The notes under the pieces are model-generated. The model was not told the DNA's origin. It did not search any database and saw only the letters and a list, made by a program, of their open reading frames with translations. Source: Amaricoccus macauensis (GTDB lineage: Bacteria; Pseudomonadota; Alphaproteobacteria; Rhodobacterales; Rhodobacteraceae). From it: DNA of 64,000 nt. The stretch lies in NCBI RefSeq assembly GCF_014201905.1, contig NZ_JACHFM010000007.1, positions 35,076 to 99,075 on the forward strand, in the 5' to 3' direction. Shown piece after piece: positions 51,135 through 58,718 of this stretch. Made by a program: the position numbers and the translations under genes. Each line of letters opens with the position of its first letter. The first letter of the stretch is position 1.

Positions 51135-51147
51135 GCTACCAGGTAGT
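51135..51147. promoter_or_regulatory. Dyad operator candidate before the antitoxin gene
   Basis: GCTACC-A-GGTAGT (51135-51147) is an imperfect dyad 27 bases before the antitoxin ATG, next to TATGCT and TAGTATCA stretches that could form the promoter. Autoregulation by ParD-like antitoxins usually uses such a site. Binding is inferred. Confidence 0.45.
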
Positions 51148-51173
51148 ATCAGGGTTAAGAGCGGGTGTTCGCC

Positions 51174-51443
51174 ATGACGGTCAAGGCCTCGGTATCGCTT
51201 TCGGAGAGCCAGGCGGCCTTTGCCCGCCGGCTGGTGGCGGAGGGGCGGTATGCGAGTCTCTCGGCGGTGGTGCAGCGCGGGATCGAGGCCCTGCGCGCCG
51301 AGACCGAGGCGCGCGAGGCCGAGCTCGCCGTCCTGCGCGCGCTCCTCGCCGAGCGCGAGGCGGGCGGGTTCACCGGGCTCGGGGCAGGACGCGCGGCAAC
51401 CGAGACGGCGATCGCGGCGAAGCGCCGGGCGCATGGGCTCTGA
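51174..51443 (+). CDS. ParD-like antitoxin (ribbon-helix-helix type)
   Basis: An 89-residue protein. The start TVKASVSLSESQAAFARRLVAEGRYASLSAVVQRGIEALRAE has the ribbon-helix-helix pattern of ParD/CopG antitoxins, and the rest is a charged toxin-binding tail (EAELAVLRALLAEREAGGF). It would neutralise the following ParE-like protein and repress its own promoter, where a small dyad is visible. Antitoxin and toxin are unusually far apart (151 bases) because copies of the 21-bp repeat lie between them. Confidence 0.8.
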   Translation: MTVKASVSLSESQAAFARRLVAEGRYASLSAVVQRGIEALRAETEAREAELAVLRALLAEREAGGFTGLGAGRAATETAIAAKRRAHGL

Positions 51444-51576
51444 ACAATGTCTGCACTCCGTGTTGGTCCATGCCGATGCATCGACCAACACGGAGTGCAG
51501 ACATTGTTTTCGGCCTTGGTCCTCGGCTCCGGTCTTCAGCCCCGGGGCCGAGGGACCAACACGGAATGCAGACATA
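51444..51576. repeat. 21-bp repeats inside the toxin-antitoxin operon (unit 6 plus one copy)
   Basis: Arms at 51444-51468 and 51483-51507 (extended by ACA/TGT to 25 bp) form a hairpin whose central 58 bp are identical to 28505-28562; TTTT at 51507-51510 follows on the plus strand, as in a rho-independent terminator. A further reverse copy (T-type) is at 51555-51576, 19 bases before the toxin start. Confidence 0.9.
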
Positions 51577-51594
51577 GAAATCGGCAGGTGACCG

Positions 51595-51948
51595 ATGGCG
51601 CTCGAGATCCTGCGAGCCAGAGGCTGTGAGCGCGATCTCGCGGTGATCTTCGACCAGCTCGTCGATGGCTACCGGGCGCTTGGCGATACCACCGCCGAGG
51701 CGCTTGCCCGCGCCGCCGTCCGGGTCCGCGCCATCGAGGCGGCGATGACCGGGCTCGGCCGCATCGCCTTCCTGGCGAGGCGCCGCGACGACGTGGTGCC
51801 GGGGCTCAGGCAGATCGTGACCGAGCGCGCGCTCTATTCCTTCGTGGTGGACGAGGCCGCGGACGAGATCCGCGTTCTCGCGGTCTTCCTCGTGGCCGGC
51901 GCCGCGGTCCCGGACCTGCGGACGCAGCTCTTGGCCCGGCTGCGCTGA
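51595..51948 (+). CDS. ParE/RelE-like toxin
   Basis: A 117-residue protein resembling the RelE/ParE toxin fold: MALEILRARGCERDLAVIFDQLVDGYRAL, an arm of two helices, then VPGLRQIVTERALYSFVVDEAADEIRVLAVFLVAGA. In this superfamily the product poisons gyrase or cleaves mRNA on ribosomes; which applies here cannot be said. It is preceded by the RHH antitoxin gene. Such pairs stabilise plasmids, which fits the replicon. The ATG follows CAGGTGACCG. It converges on the secretion adaptor gene. Confidence 0.78.
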   Translation: MALEILRARGCERDLAVIFDQLVDGYRALGDTTAEALARAAVRVRAIEAAMTGLGRIAFLARRRDDVVPGLRQIVTERALYSFVVDEAADEIRVLAVFLVAGAAVPDLRTQLLARLR

Positions 51949-51985
51949 TGGCACGGGTGCGGCCGGGAGGGGGCCTGAAACGACG

Positions 51986-52005
51986 CGCGCCCCCGAAGGG
52001 GCGCG
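51986..52005. terminator. Hairpin between toxin and secretion genes
   Basis: CGCGCCCC (51986-51993) and GGGGCGCG (51998-52005) form an 8-bp stem around CGAA, midway between two converging genes. It may terminate both; there is no T-run. Confidence 0.5.
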
Positions 52006-52035
52006 TGGACAGGGCAGGGCGGGCGGCGGCGGCGC

Positions 52036-53454
52036 TCAGCGCTCGCGGAACGCCCGGGTGAAGTAGTCGGCCATCGGCTTCACGAAGTAGGAGAGCGCGC
52101 TCCTGTCCTCGGTGGAGATGAAGGCCTCGACCGGCATGCCGGGGACGAGGCGCCGCCCCTCGAGTTCGGCGAGGATCGTGTCGTCGAGGGCGACGTCGGC
52201 GCGGTAATAGGCGTGACCGGTGCGCTCGTCGGTGAAGATGTCGGCCGAAACCTTCGACACCTTGCCGGCGACGACCGGGGTGGTGCGCGCGTCGAAGGCC
52301 GAGAAGTGCATGGTCGCGGTCTGGCCCACGTGGACCTGGTCGATCTTCGCGGCGTCGATCTGGGTGCGGACGATGAGATCGACGTCCTGCGGCACGATGT
52401 AGAGAATGGGCTCGGCGGCGCGCACCACGCCACGGAGCGTGTCGGCGGCCGAGCCATAGACCACGCCCGTCACGGGCGCGCGGATGTCGAGCCGGGAGAT
52501 CTCTTCGCCGAGCGCCGTGCGCCGGGAGCGCAGCTCGATTTCGCGGAACTCGATCTCGCGCAGCTCGGCGATGGCGTCGTCGCGCTGCTTGTTCTCGATC
52601 TTCAGCTTCTCGAGGTCGATCTCGGTGATCTTCGCCCGGTTCTCGGCGACCGACGCCTGGGCCGCGCCCTGGGTGCCCTTGAGCTGGGCGAGGTCACGCC
52701 GCAGCGACAGCACCCGGGTGAGCTGGGTGAGGCCCTGGCTCATGAGCTTTTCCTGGGCGGCGAGTTCCTGGGCGGTCAGGTCCACCTGCTCCCGGGTGGC
52801 GGCGAGCTGGAAGTCGAGCCCTTCGATCTGCTTCTCGATCTGCGCCGAACGCTCGTCGAGCTGGCTCTGCTCCTTGTGGAGCGTGTCGCGGCTCGCATCG
52901 AACTGGCCCTGCTGGGCCGTCAGCAGTTCCTGAAGGTTGAGCTCGTCCGCGGAGCGGGCGACGAGCTCTTCGTCGAAGGTGATCGAGTCCTTGTCGTCGC
53001 GCAGCGCCTCAAGCCGGTTCTGCCGGGCGACGAGCTCGAAGTACTGGCCCTCGACGGTCTGGAATTCGGCGCGCTGGGTGTCGCCCTCGAGGCGCAGGAT
53101 CACGTCGCCCTTCTGCACCACGTCGCCGTCGCGGGCGAAGATCTCGGTGACGACGCCGCCCATCGGGTGCTGCACCACCTGGCGGTTGCCCTCGACCTCG
53201 ACGGTGCCCGCGGCGATCACCGCGCCGGCGATGCGGGCATAGACGCCCCAGCCGCCGAGGCCGATCACCAGGATCGCGAGAGTGGCATAGCCGAGGAGCA
53301 CGAACGGCCGGAAGCTCCAGTCAAAGGTCTTGGGCGCGGGACCGGCCTCGGTCTCGACCTGACCGTCTGCGAGCGGGCTGGCCTTGGACTGGCTGGCACC
53401 TGACTGGCTGGCCCTCGACGGGCCGGAGCGGGAAAACATGTGGGGAAGTTTCAT
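52036..53454 (-). CDS. Type I secretion membrane-fusion protein (HlyD/PrtE-like)
   Basis: A 472-residue adaptor. It has a cytoplasmic tail of about 45 residues, one transmembrane helix (FVLLGYATLAILVIGLGGWGVYA), a lipoyl-like beginning (GTVEVEGNRQVVQHPMGGVVTEIFARDGDVVQKGDVILRL), long coiled coils, and a C-terminal HlyD part (IRAPVTGVVYG, LIVRTQIDAAKIDQVHVGQTATMHFSAF). It links the ABC transporter to an outer-membrane TolC-type channel, not seen in this window. Its ATG overlaps the ABC gene stop by 4 bases. Likely cargoes are the RTX proteins in the window. Confidence 0.92.
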   Translation of the reverse strand: MKLPHMFSRSGPSRASQSGASQSKASPLADGQVETEAGPAPKTFDWSFRPFVLLGYATLAILVIGLGGWGVYARIAGAVIAAGTVEVEGNRQVVQHPMGGVVTEIFARDGDVVQKGDVILRLEGDTQRAEFQTVEGQYFELVARQNRLEALRDDKDSITFDEELVARSADELNLQELLTAQQGQFDASRDTLHKEQSQLDERSAQIEKQIEGLDFQLAATREQVDLTAQELAAQEKLMSQGLTQLTRVLSLRRDLAQLKGTQGAAQASVAENRAKITEIDLEKLKIENKQRDDAIAELREIEFREIELRSRRTALGEEISRLDIRAPVTGVVYGSAADTLRGVVRAAEPILYIVPQDVDLIVRTQIDAAKIDQVHVGQTATMHFSAFDARTTPVVAGKVSKVSADIFTDERTGHAYYRADVALDDTILAELEGRRLVPGMPVEAFISTEDRSALSYFVKPMADYFTRAFRER

Positions 53455-55205
53455 TGGTTGACGGCCTCCGCCTTCGGTGCCGCGGCCTGGGCGCCACCGT
53501 CCTGCGGACGCAGGGCGATGGTGGCGTGGTTCCTGACCTGCTCGCGCAGCACCTCGTCACGCGGCCCGAAGGCCTGCACCACACCCTCGTGCAGCACGAG
53601 AAGCAGGTCGCATTCCGAGATTGCCGCCGGGCGGTGCGCCATGATGACGACGATGCGCCCGTCCGCCTTGATGGCGCGGATCGCATGCATCAGCGCCTCG
53701 CCCCCCTCGCCGTCGAGGTTCGAGTTCGGCTCGTCGAGCACCACGAGGGCGGGGTTGTTGTACATGGCCCGGGCGAGCGCGATCCGCTGACGCTGGCCGC
53801 CGGAGAGCCGCGCGCCGCCGACGAGGAGCTGGGTGTCGTAGCCGTCGGGCAGCTTCAGGATCATCTCGTGGGCACCGGCCTTCTTCGCCGCCTCGACCAC
53901 CTTCTGGGGATCGGGCGCGACCGAGAGGCGGGCGATGTTCTCCGCGACCGTGCCGTCGAAGAGCGCGATGTCCTGCGGCAGGTAGCCGATGTAGCCGCCG
54001 AGGTCGCTGCCGTAGTGCTCGATGTCGGCGCCGTCGAGGCGCACGCTGCCCTGGACCGGCTTCCAGATGCCGGCGAGCGTGCGGGCGAGTGTCGACTTGC
54101 CCGAGGCCGAGGGGCCGATGACGCCGAGCGCCTGGCCGGGGGCGAGCTTCAGGCTGACCGCGCGCAGGCTCGGGCGCTGCTGCTCGGGCGGCACCACGGT
54201 GACGCCGACCAGCTCGACCCGGGGCTTGGGCACCGGAAGCTGCAGGTGCTTCTTCGCGGTCGGGCTCTTGGCGAGCTGGGTCTCGAGCGAGGTCCAGCCC
54301 TGGCGGGCGCGGGTGACGAGGGCCCAGCCGCCGATCAGCTGCTCGATCGGCGCGAGGGCGCGGCCGAGAAGCACCGAACCCGCGATCATCGAGCCCGGGC
54401 TCATCTCGCCCCGGAGCACCACCCAGGCGCCAAGGCCGAGCATCGCCGACTGCAGGAAGAAGCGCAGGGTCTTCGACATCGTCGAGAACTGGTTCACCAC
54501 GTCGGCGGAGACGAGGTTCGCGTGCAGCGCCCGGTTGCGGTTCTTCTGCCACCGGGTGAGCACGGCGCCCTGCATCCCGAGGCCCTGCACCACCTCGGCC
54601 TGCTGGCGCACCGTCTCGGCGAAGGAGTCCGAGACCATGGCGGTGGCGGTGGCCTCGCTGGTCGAGCGCTTGGTCATCTGCTGGTTGGCCAGCGAGATGC
54701 CCACGAGCACGATGCCGCCCGCGACCGCGAGCCAGCCGAGATAGGGGTGGAAGGTGAAGATCGCGAAGAGGAAGATCGGGGTCCACGGAATGTCGAAGAG
54801 CGCGAAGAGCACCGGCGAGGCCATGAACCGCTGCACCGCCTCGAGATCGCGCAGGCCCGACCAGGGCCGGCCGCGCTCGCCCGAGACCAGCGCCCGGTTG
54901 AGGCCGGCCTCGAAGACCTTGGGATCGAGCCGGGTCTGGATCAGCGCGCCGACGCGGGCGGCGATCCGGCCGCGGGCGTAGTCGAGCACGCCCATGATGA
55001 TGTAGAGACCGGCGATGAGCAGGGTCAGCGACACCAGCGTCGCCGTGGACCGGCTCGACAGCACCCGGTCATAGACCTGCAGCATGTAGAGCGGGCCGGT
55101 GAGCATCAGCACGTTCACGAACAGGCTGAACAGCCCGAGTGAAATGAAGAGCCGCTTCGTTCCCTTCAGCGCCGCTTGCGGGCTTTCCGTCGCCGTGGTC
55201 TGCAC
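53451..55205 (-). CDS. Type I secretion ABC transporter (PrtD-like)
   Basis: A 584-residue fused permease/ATPase. The first 320 residues hold six hydrophobic helices of the PrtD exporter type (LFVNVLMLTGPLYMLQVYDRVLSSRS, FDIPWTPIFLFAIFTFHP). The ATPase has Walker A GPSASGKST, the PQDIALFDGTVAENIARL segment, signature LSGGQRQRIALARAM and Walker B VVLDEPNSNLD. It lacks a C39 peptidase domain, as expected for exporters of uncleaved RTX proteins. The start is GTG 55205 with AAGGG 6 bases upstream. It forms an operon with the adaptor. Confidence 0.94.
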   Translation of the reverse strand: MQTTATESPQAALKGTKRLFISLGLFSLFVNVLMLTGPLYMLQVYDRVLSSRSTATLVSLTLLIAGLYIIMGVLDYARGRIAARVGALIQTRLDPKVFEAGLNRALVSGERGRPWSGLRDLEAVQRFMASPVLFALFDIPWTPIFLFAIFTFHPYLGWLAVAGGIVLVGISLANQQMTKRSTSEATATAMVSDSFAETVRQQAEVVQGLGMQGAVLTRWQKNRNRALHANLVSADVVNQFSTMSKTLRFFLQSAMLGLGAWVVLRGEMSPGSMIAGSVLLGRALAPIEQLIGGWALVTRARQGWTSLETQLAKSPTAKKHLQLPVPKPRVELVGVTVVPPEQQRPSLRAVSLKLAPGQALGVIGPSASGKSTLARTLAGIWKPVQGSVRLDGADIEHYGSDLGGYIGYLPQDIALFDGTVAENIARLSVAPDPQKVVEAAKKAGAHEMILKLPDGYDTQLLVGGARLSGGQRQRIALARAMYNNPALVVLDEPNSNLDGEGGEALMHAIRAIKADGRIVVIMAHRPAAISECDLLLVLHEGVVQAFGPRDEVLREQVRNHATIALRPQDGGAQAAAPKAEAVNQ

Positions 55206-55703
55206 TCGTTACCCTTTCCGTCGCGGTCATGCCATGTCGGCACAGGTCGTATCATACCCGAGCCGAATCATCGACCAGATCCGATCCTTTGCGGTTACTG
55301 GTGGTTCCCGTACCGCGACAGGTCCGCCAATAGACGGACTCCCGTCGGTCGGGCCAGCCCCACATCCGTACAATCAAGTCAATTTTACTCTGGTGATCGC
55401 CCGGATCGTTCGCAAATCTCCGGGCGAGATTCGTAATCCCTCAGAAGCTATCACACCAGAGTGGTTCCCGCGCGGGAAATTTCTCGGCGGCTGTTCGCTT
55501 ATCTCGAACAGGATTGCGCGACGGGCCGGCGGAACCGGCCGATCCTGTCGCCGGCGCCCGGTCGACAGCAGGATCCGACAACATAAGAACGGTTAGCAGG
55601 CCCGAATGGCCGCCGCCTGCCCGGCTTGTCCGGGCCGGTGGCCGGGGTCGTTACGGGGCAGTAGGCCGGGTACGGGGGGCGCCTGTTGCTCCCCGGGCCC
55701 GCC
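55206..55703. promoter_or_regulatory. Upstream region of the type I secretion operon
   Basis: About 500 bases without a credible gene. 55300-55460 is less GC-rich than average and should carry the operon promoter. It holds a 14-bp palindrome TTCCCGCGCGGGAA (55465-55478), similar to but distinct from the parS-like core, and the inverted repeat ACTCTGGTG (55387-55395) / CACCAGAGT (55454-55462). Open frames here are short and unconserved. Confidence 0.4.
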
Positions 55704-56627
55704 TCAGAACCCCCACTTCCCCACGTCGACGCCGAAGTCCGCGTTGAGCCGGGCCATGTCCGGCGCGAGCGTCTCCTTCACCCGGGCGCGCTCGGCGGCC
55801 GAGAGCCGGCTCTTGTCGGGGCGCAGCGCCGCGAGCGCCCGGCGCACCGGCGCCTTCACCACTTCCGGGACGCCGCCGCCAACGCCCGGCAGCAGCCGCC
55901 GGAGCCGGCGCTCGAACCCCGAGCGCGGCAGCTCCGTGACGTTGCGCGCCTCGGGGGCCGCGATCGTCTCGAGCGGCGCGAGCCCGAGGAAGCGGCAGGC
56001 GGCGTTCACCGTCTCCCGCGGATCGCGCGACAGCGTCTCGTAGTCGAGCAGCAGCAGGTTCTCGCGGCCGAACGCCCGGGCGAATTCATCGGCGAAGAGC
56101 CAGTAGTTCGAGGTCTGCACCAGGGTCGGATCGGTGATGGCGAAGCGCCACTCGGGGTCCTGCAGCATGAAGTTGTAGTGCGATTCGATCCGGTCGAACG
56201 GGTTGCGCACGATGTAGATGAGCTTCGGCCGCAGGCCGTAGGCGCGGATCGTCTCCGCCGCGCCGCGCTCGTGGAACTTGGTGTAGCCGGTGGAGCCTTC
56301 CATGGCGTAGCGGTGCCGGTCCGGGTCGAAGTCGGGCCACAGCTCCTCGTAGCGCGCCACCGGATGGCGGTGGCCCTGGTGCCGCGAGAAATACTCCGGC
56401 TCCTTGACGATCGACGGCGCGATCCCGGGATGCTCGGCGAGATAGGCGAAGAGCGAGGTGGTGGCGCACTTCATCGAGCCGATGATGAGCGCGAAGCGGT
56501 CGGCCGGGATCACGGCGAGCCCGGTCTCCGTGGCGGAAGCCGGGGCCGTCGCGGCGGCCTCTGTGGTGACGCCCGCGAAGGTCGCGGGAGCGGAAACGGA
56601 CGCAGACGGAGGCACAGGGACGGACAC
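55704..56627 (-). CDS. Sulfotransferase
   Basis: 307 residues. After a leader of about 40 residues rich in Ala, Thr and Val comes FALIIGSMKCATTSLFAYLAEHP, the 5'-phosphosulfate loop, then IVKEPEYFSRH and KLIYIVRNPFDRIESHYNFM, the 3'-phosphate site. LLLLDYETLSRDPRETV and the end FGVDVGKWGF are typical of the family. The start is most likely GTG 56627, with GGGAG 5 bases upstream. It is the seventh sulfotransferase of the window. Acceptor unknown. Confidence 0.9.
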   Translation of the reverse strand: MSVPVPPSASVSAPATFAGVTTEAAATAPASATETGLAVIPADRFALIIGSMKCATTSLFAYLAEHPGIAPSIVKEPEYFSRHQGHRHPVARYEELWPDFDPDRHRYAMEGSTGYTKFHERGAAETIRAYGLRPKLIYIVRNPFDRIESHYNFMLQDPEWRFAITDPTLVQTSNYWLFADEFARAFGRENLLLLDYETLSRDPRETVNAACRFLGLAPLETIAAPEARNVTELPRSGFERRLRRLLPGVGGGVPEVVKAPVRRALAALRPDKSRLSAAERARVKETLAPDMARLNADFGVDVGKWGF

Positions 56628-56790
56628 GGAAACTCCCGGACGGCAACGGGTACGCAAGCCGCGATCTTACCCCGCGTGGCGGCGGGGGTCCAGTTCGCGA
56701 CCGCAAAAACCCCCCGGCTGCACCCCCCGACCGCAAGCCCCCCGGGTCACAAGGAACCCGGGTCACAAGGAACCCGATGGCGCGTGGCCC

Positions 56791-58407
56791 TCAGGCGAGA
56801 TGCCAGTCGATGATGAGCTGCGGGCCGCCGTTCGCCTCGAACGAGTGCGCCACGTGCGTACCGGAGCCGGTGATGTCGAAGGTGATCGCGTCGTCGCCGT
56901 CGGCAAGTGCCGCCTCGACGAGCGCCGAGACGTCGGCCGAGCGATAGCTTCCCCCCGCGGTCCAGGCGCCGGGAGCCCAGCCGACGCTCTCGCCAATGCC
57001 CTCGGCGGCAATCGTGAGATGCCCGGTAGCCGTCGCGCTGCGCTTTGCCTCGAAGAGCAGGTAGGCGCTCTCGATCGTGCCGTGACCGTCGCCCTCGCCG
57101 TCCCCGGCCGCTGCCAGGTCGCCGAAGTGCAGCGTCACGCGGTTCGCCTGCTTGCCGGTGGGGGTCGTGTTCATGCCGAGGTCGAGATCGATGCTCGTGC
57201 TGCCGCCGAGGGTCTCGCGGTCGTCATTGCCGGAAGCGAGGCTCAGGACTGTCCGGGCGACTCCCGTGCCGCCTTCGGGTGCTTCCGTGCCGGTATCGGG
57301 GCCGGTATCGGGGCCGGGAGCGGGGGGTGCGGCCGGGCTGCCGGGCTTCGCCCCGCTGCTGCTGCCCCAGAGCAGCTTCGAGATCGCCGCGGCGTCGAAG
57401 TTCGAGACGATCTCGCGCAGCCGGGTGCCGGAACCGGTGTCGATGAGATGCGCCCAGTCGTAGCCTTCCTGCAGCCCCTCGTTGCTCGCGAGCCGGCTGG
57501 CCATCGCCGCGAGGAGCGCGGCCGGGTTCGCCGCGAAGGCGTGGCTGCCCGCGTCCGAGGCGTCGAGCGTGGTCTTGAACGTCGCCCCCGAGGGCAGGTT
57601 CGCGAACGCCTGCCCGCCGGTCGCGACCGCGAGCGCCTTGTCGAAGGCATCGGCGAAGACGGTATCGCCCGTCACCTTCGCGGTGAGCGCGTGCTTCAGG
57701 TCCGGCCCCGGATCACCATTCGCGTAGCTGGCATAGTTCTGGTTCGAGATCGCCACGGTGAACTCGCGGGTGAGATCGCGCGCCGCACTCTCGTAGTTCG
57801 TCACCCAGTTGTTGCCGTGCTGGACCACGACGAAGTGCTTGAGCAGTGTCGCGATGCTGTGGCCCTGGTTCAGCAGGTAGCCGATCGTCTCGCCCGCGAC
57901 ATTTGCCCCGCCGCCGGCGGAATAGACCACGATCTTCGCCGGCGTCGTCGCCGCGCCGGTCTGGCCGATGGCGTTGAGGATGTCATCGGCCAGTGCCTGC
58001 GACGCCCCGGTGATCTGCGACTTCGCCGTGGCGTTGAAGTTCCAGGCCCGGAGCCCGCCCTGATCCGAGGCGAGCAGATCGTAGAGCTTCCATCCCGACC
58101 CCAGCGACTTCATCGCCGCCTTGCCGTATTCCTGAAAGAAGGCGTAGTTGCCCGCCGCCTGCTTGTTGGCGGTTGCGTTGCCGTAGCGGGCATCGGTTCC
58201 GAAACTGCTCGGGGCCTGGCCACCAGGATTGAGCGTGTAGTATTGGCCCCCGTCCTTGGTATCTCCGAATAGAATTCCACCCACCTTGACGGATGACCCT
58301 GATGACTGCGCGACAGTTCGGGCATAAGCGGCACCGAGCAGCATGGAGAGATTGTCATCGGGATCCCGATATCCATCATGACTGAGCCAAACCCGAACTT
58401 GGGTCAT
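56791..58407 (-). CDS. Possible hydrolase with Asp-rich N-terminal motif and DNRLRE-like C-terminal domain
   Basis: 538 residues. The start VRVWLSHDGYRDPDDNLSMLLGAAYA holds an Asp cluster (D-x4-DPDDN) resembling the calcium-binding strand of nucleoside-hydrolase-like and DUF1593 proteins. IVVYSAGGGANVAGETIGYLL and VVQHGNNWVTNYE follow. A Pro/Gly linker leads to a C-terminal sandwich like those of the 24.3-27.0 kb paralogs (IESAYLLFEA, YRSADVSALVEAAL, ITFDITGSGTHVAHSFEANGGPQLIIDW). There is no signal peptide, so type I export is possible. The ATG has GGAGGGGGA upstream. Glycan or nucleoside hydrolysis is only suggested. Confidence 0.7.
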   Translation of the reverse strand: MTQVRVWLSHDGYRDPDDNLSMLLGAAYARTVAQSSGSSVKVGGILFGDTKDGGQYYTLNPGGQAPSSFGTDARYGNATANKQAAGNYAFFQEYGKAAMKSLGSGWKLYDLLASDQGGLRAWNFNATAKSQITGASQALADDILNAIGQTGAATTPAKIVVYSAGGGANVAGETIGYLLNQGHSIATLLKHFVVVQHGNNWVTNYESAARDLTREFTVAISNQNYASYANGDPGPDLKHALTAKVTGDTVFADAFDKALAVATGGQAFANLPSGATFKTTLDASDAGSHAFAANPAALLAAMASRLASNEGLQEGYDWAHLIDTGSGTRLREIVSNFDAAAISKLLWGSSSGAKPGSPAAPPAPGPDTGPDTGTEAPEGGTGVARTVLSLASGNDDRETLGGSTSIDLDLGMNTTPTGKQANRVTLHFGDLAAAGDGEGDGHGTIESAYLLFEAKRSATATGHLTIAAEGIGESVGWAPGAWTAGGSYRSADVSALVEAALADGDDAITFDITGSGTHVAHSFEANGGPQLIIDWHLA

Positions 58408-58718
58408 GATGTCCCCCTCCCGCCAAAGCCTGTGCAAGGTTAGTGAACGTTTCCACCTCGAAACGACCAGGTACTGTCAATGATATTGACAGTACACCGA
58501 ATCAGGGAGGAGCGATCGACAGGTCTATAATCGCAAAAGATTTGGGATTAGGTCCAGAGCTTATGTTATGATGCGGCTGTCATGACAGGGCGCCTTTAGT
58601 ACCGCCCCAGTACGGCCCCAGTACGGCCCCGCCATATGCCCGGAGAGCGAAGCGGGCCGCCACAGACGGTGCCGGTGATCCCGAAGATGAGTTTCCTGCC
58701 GCCGGCGGAGCGTCAGCG
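58408..58718. promoter_or_regulatory. Intergenic region with perfect 25-bp dyad
   Basis: GTACTGTCAAT (58471-58481), GAT, ATTGACAGTAC (58485-58495) form a perfect dyad 64 bases upstream of the preceding minus-strand gene, a strong operator candidate. CTGTCATGACAG lies near 58578-58589. Three tandem copies of an 11-bp unit AGTACSGCCCC occupy 58598-58630. No gene is seen. Confidence 0.55.

Noticed and set aside
19301..51576. The 21-bp repeats as a CRISPR array
   Set aside because: Copies are in both orientations, with spacing from 14 to thousands of bases, and no cas genes are present.
19301..51576. The 21-bp repeats as DNA-uptake sequences
   Set aside because: Uptake sequences are short, very abundant and genome-wide; here copies are few, long and confined to part of the window. 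It cannot be excluded without the genome.
55465..55478. Fifth parS-like site
   Set aside because: The palindrome TTCCCGCGCGGGAA differs in the core from GTTCCGCGCGCGGAAC and is 43 kb away from the cluster.
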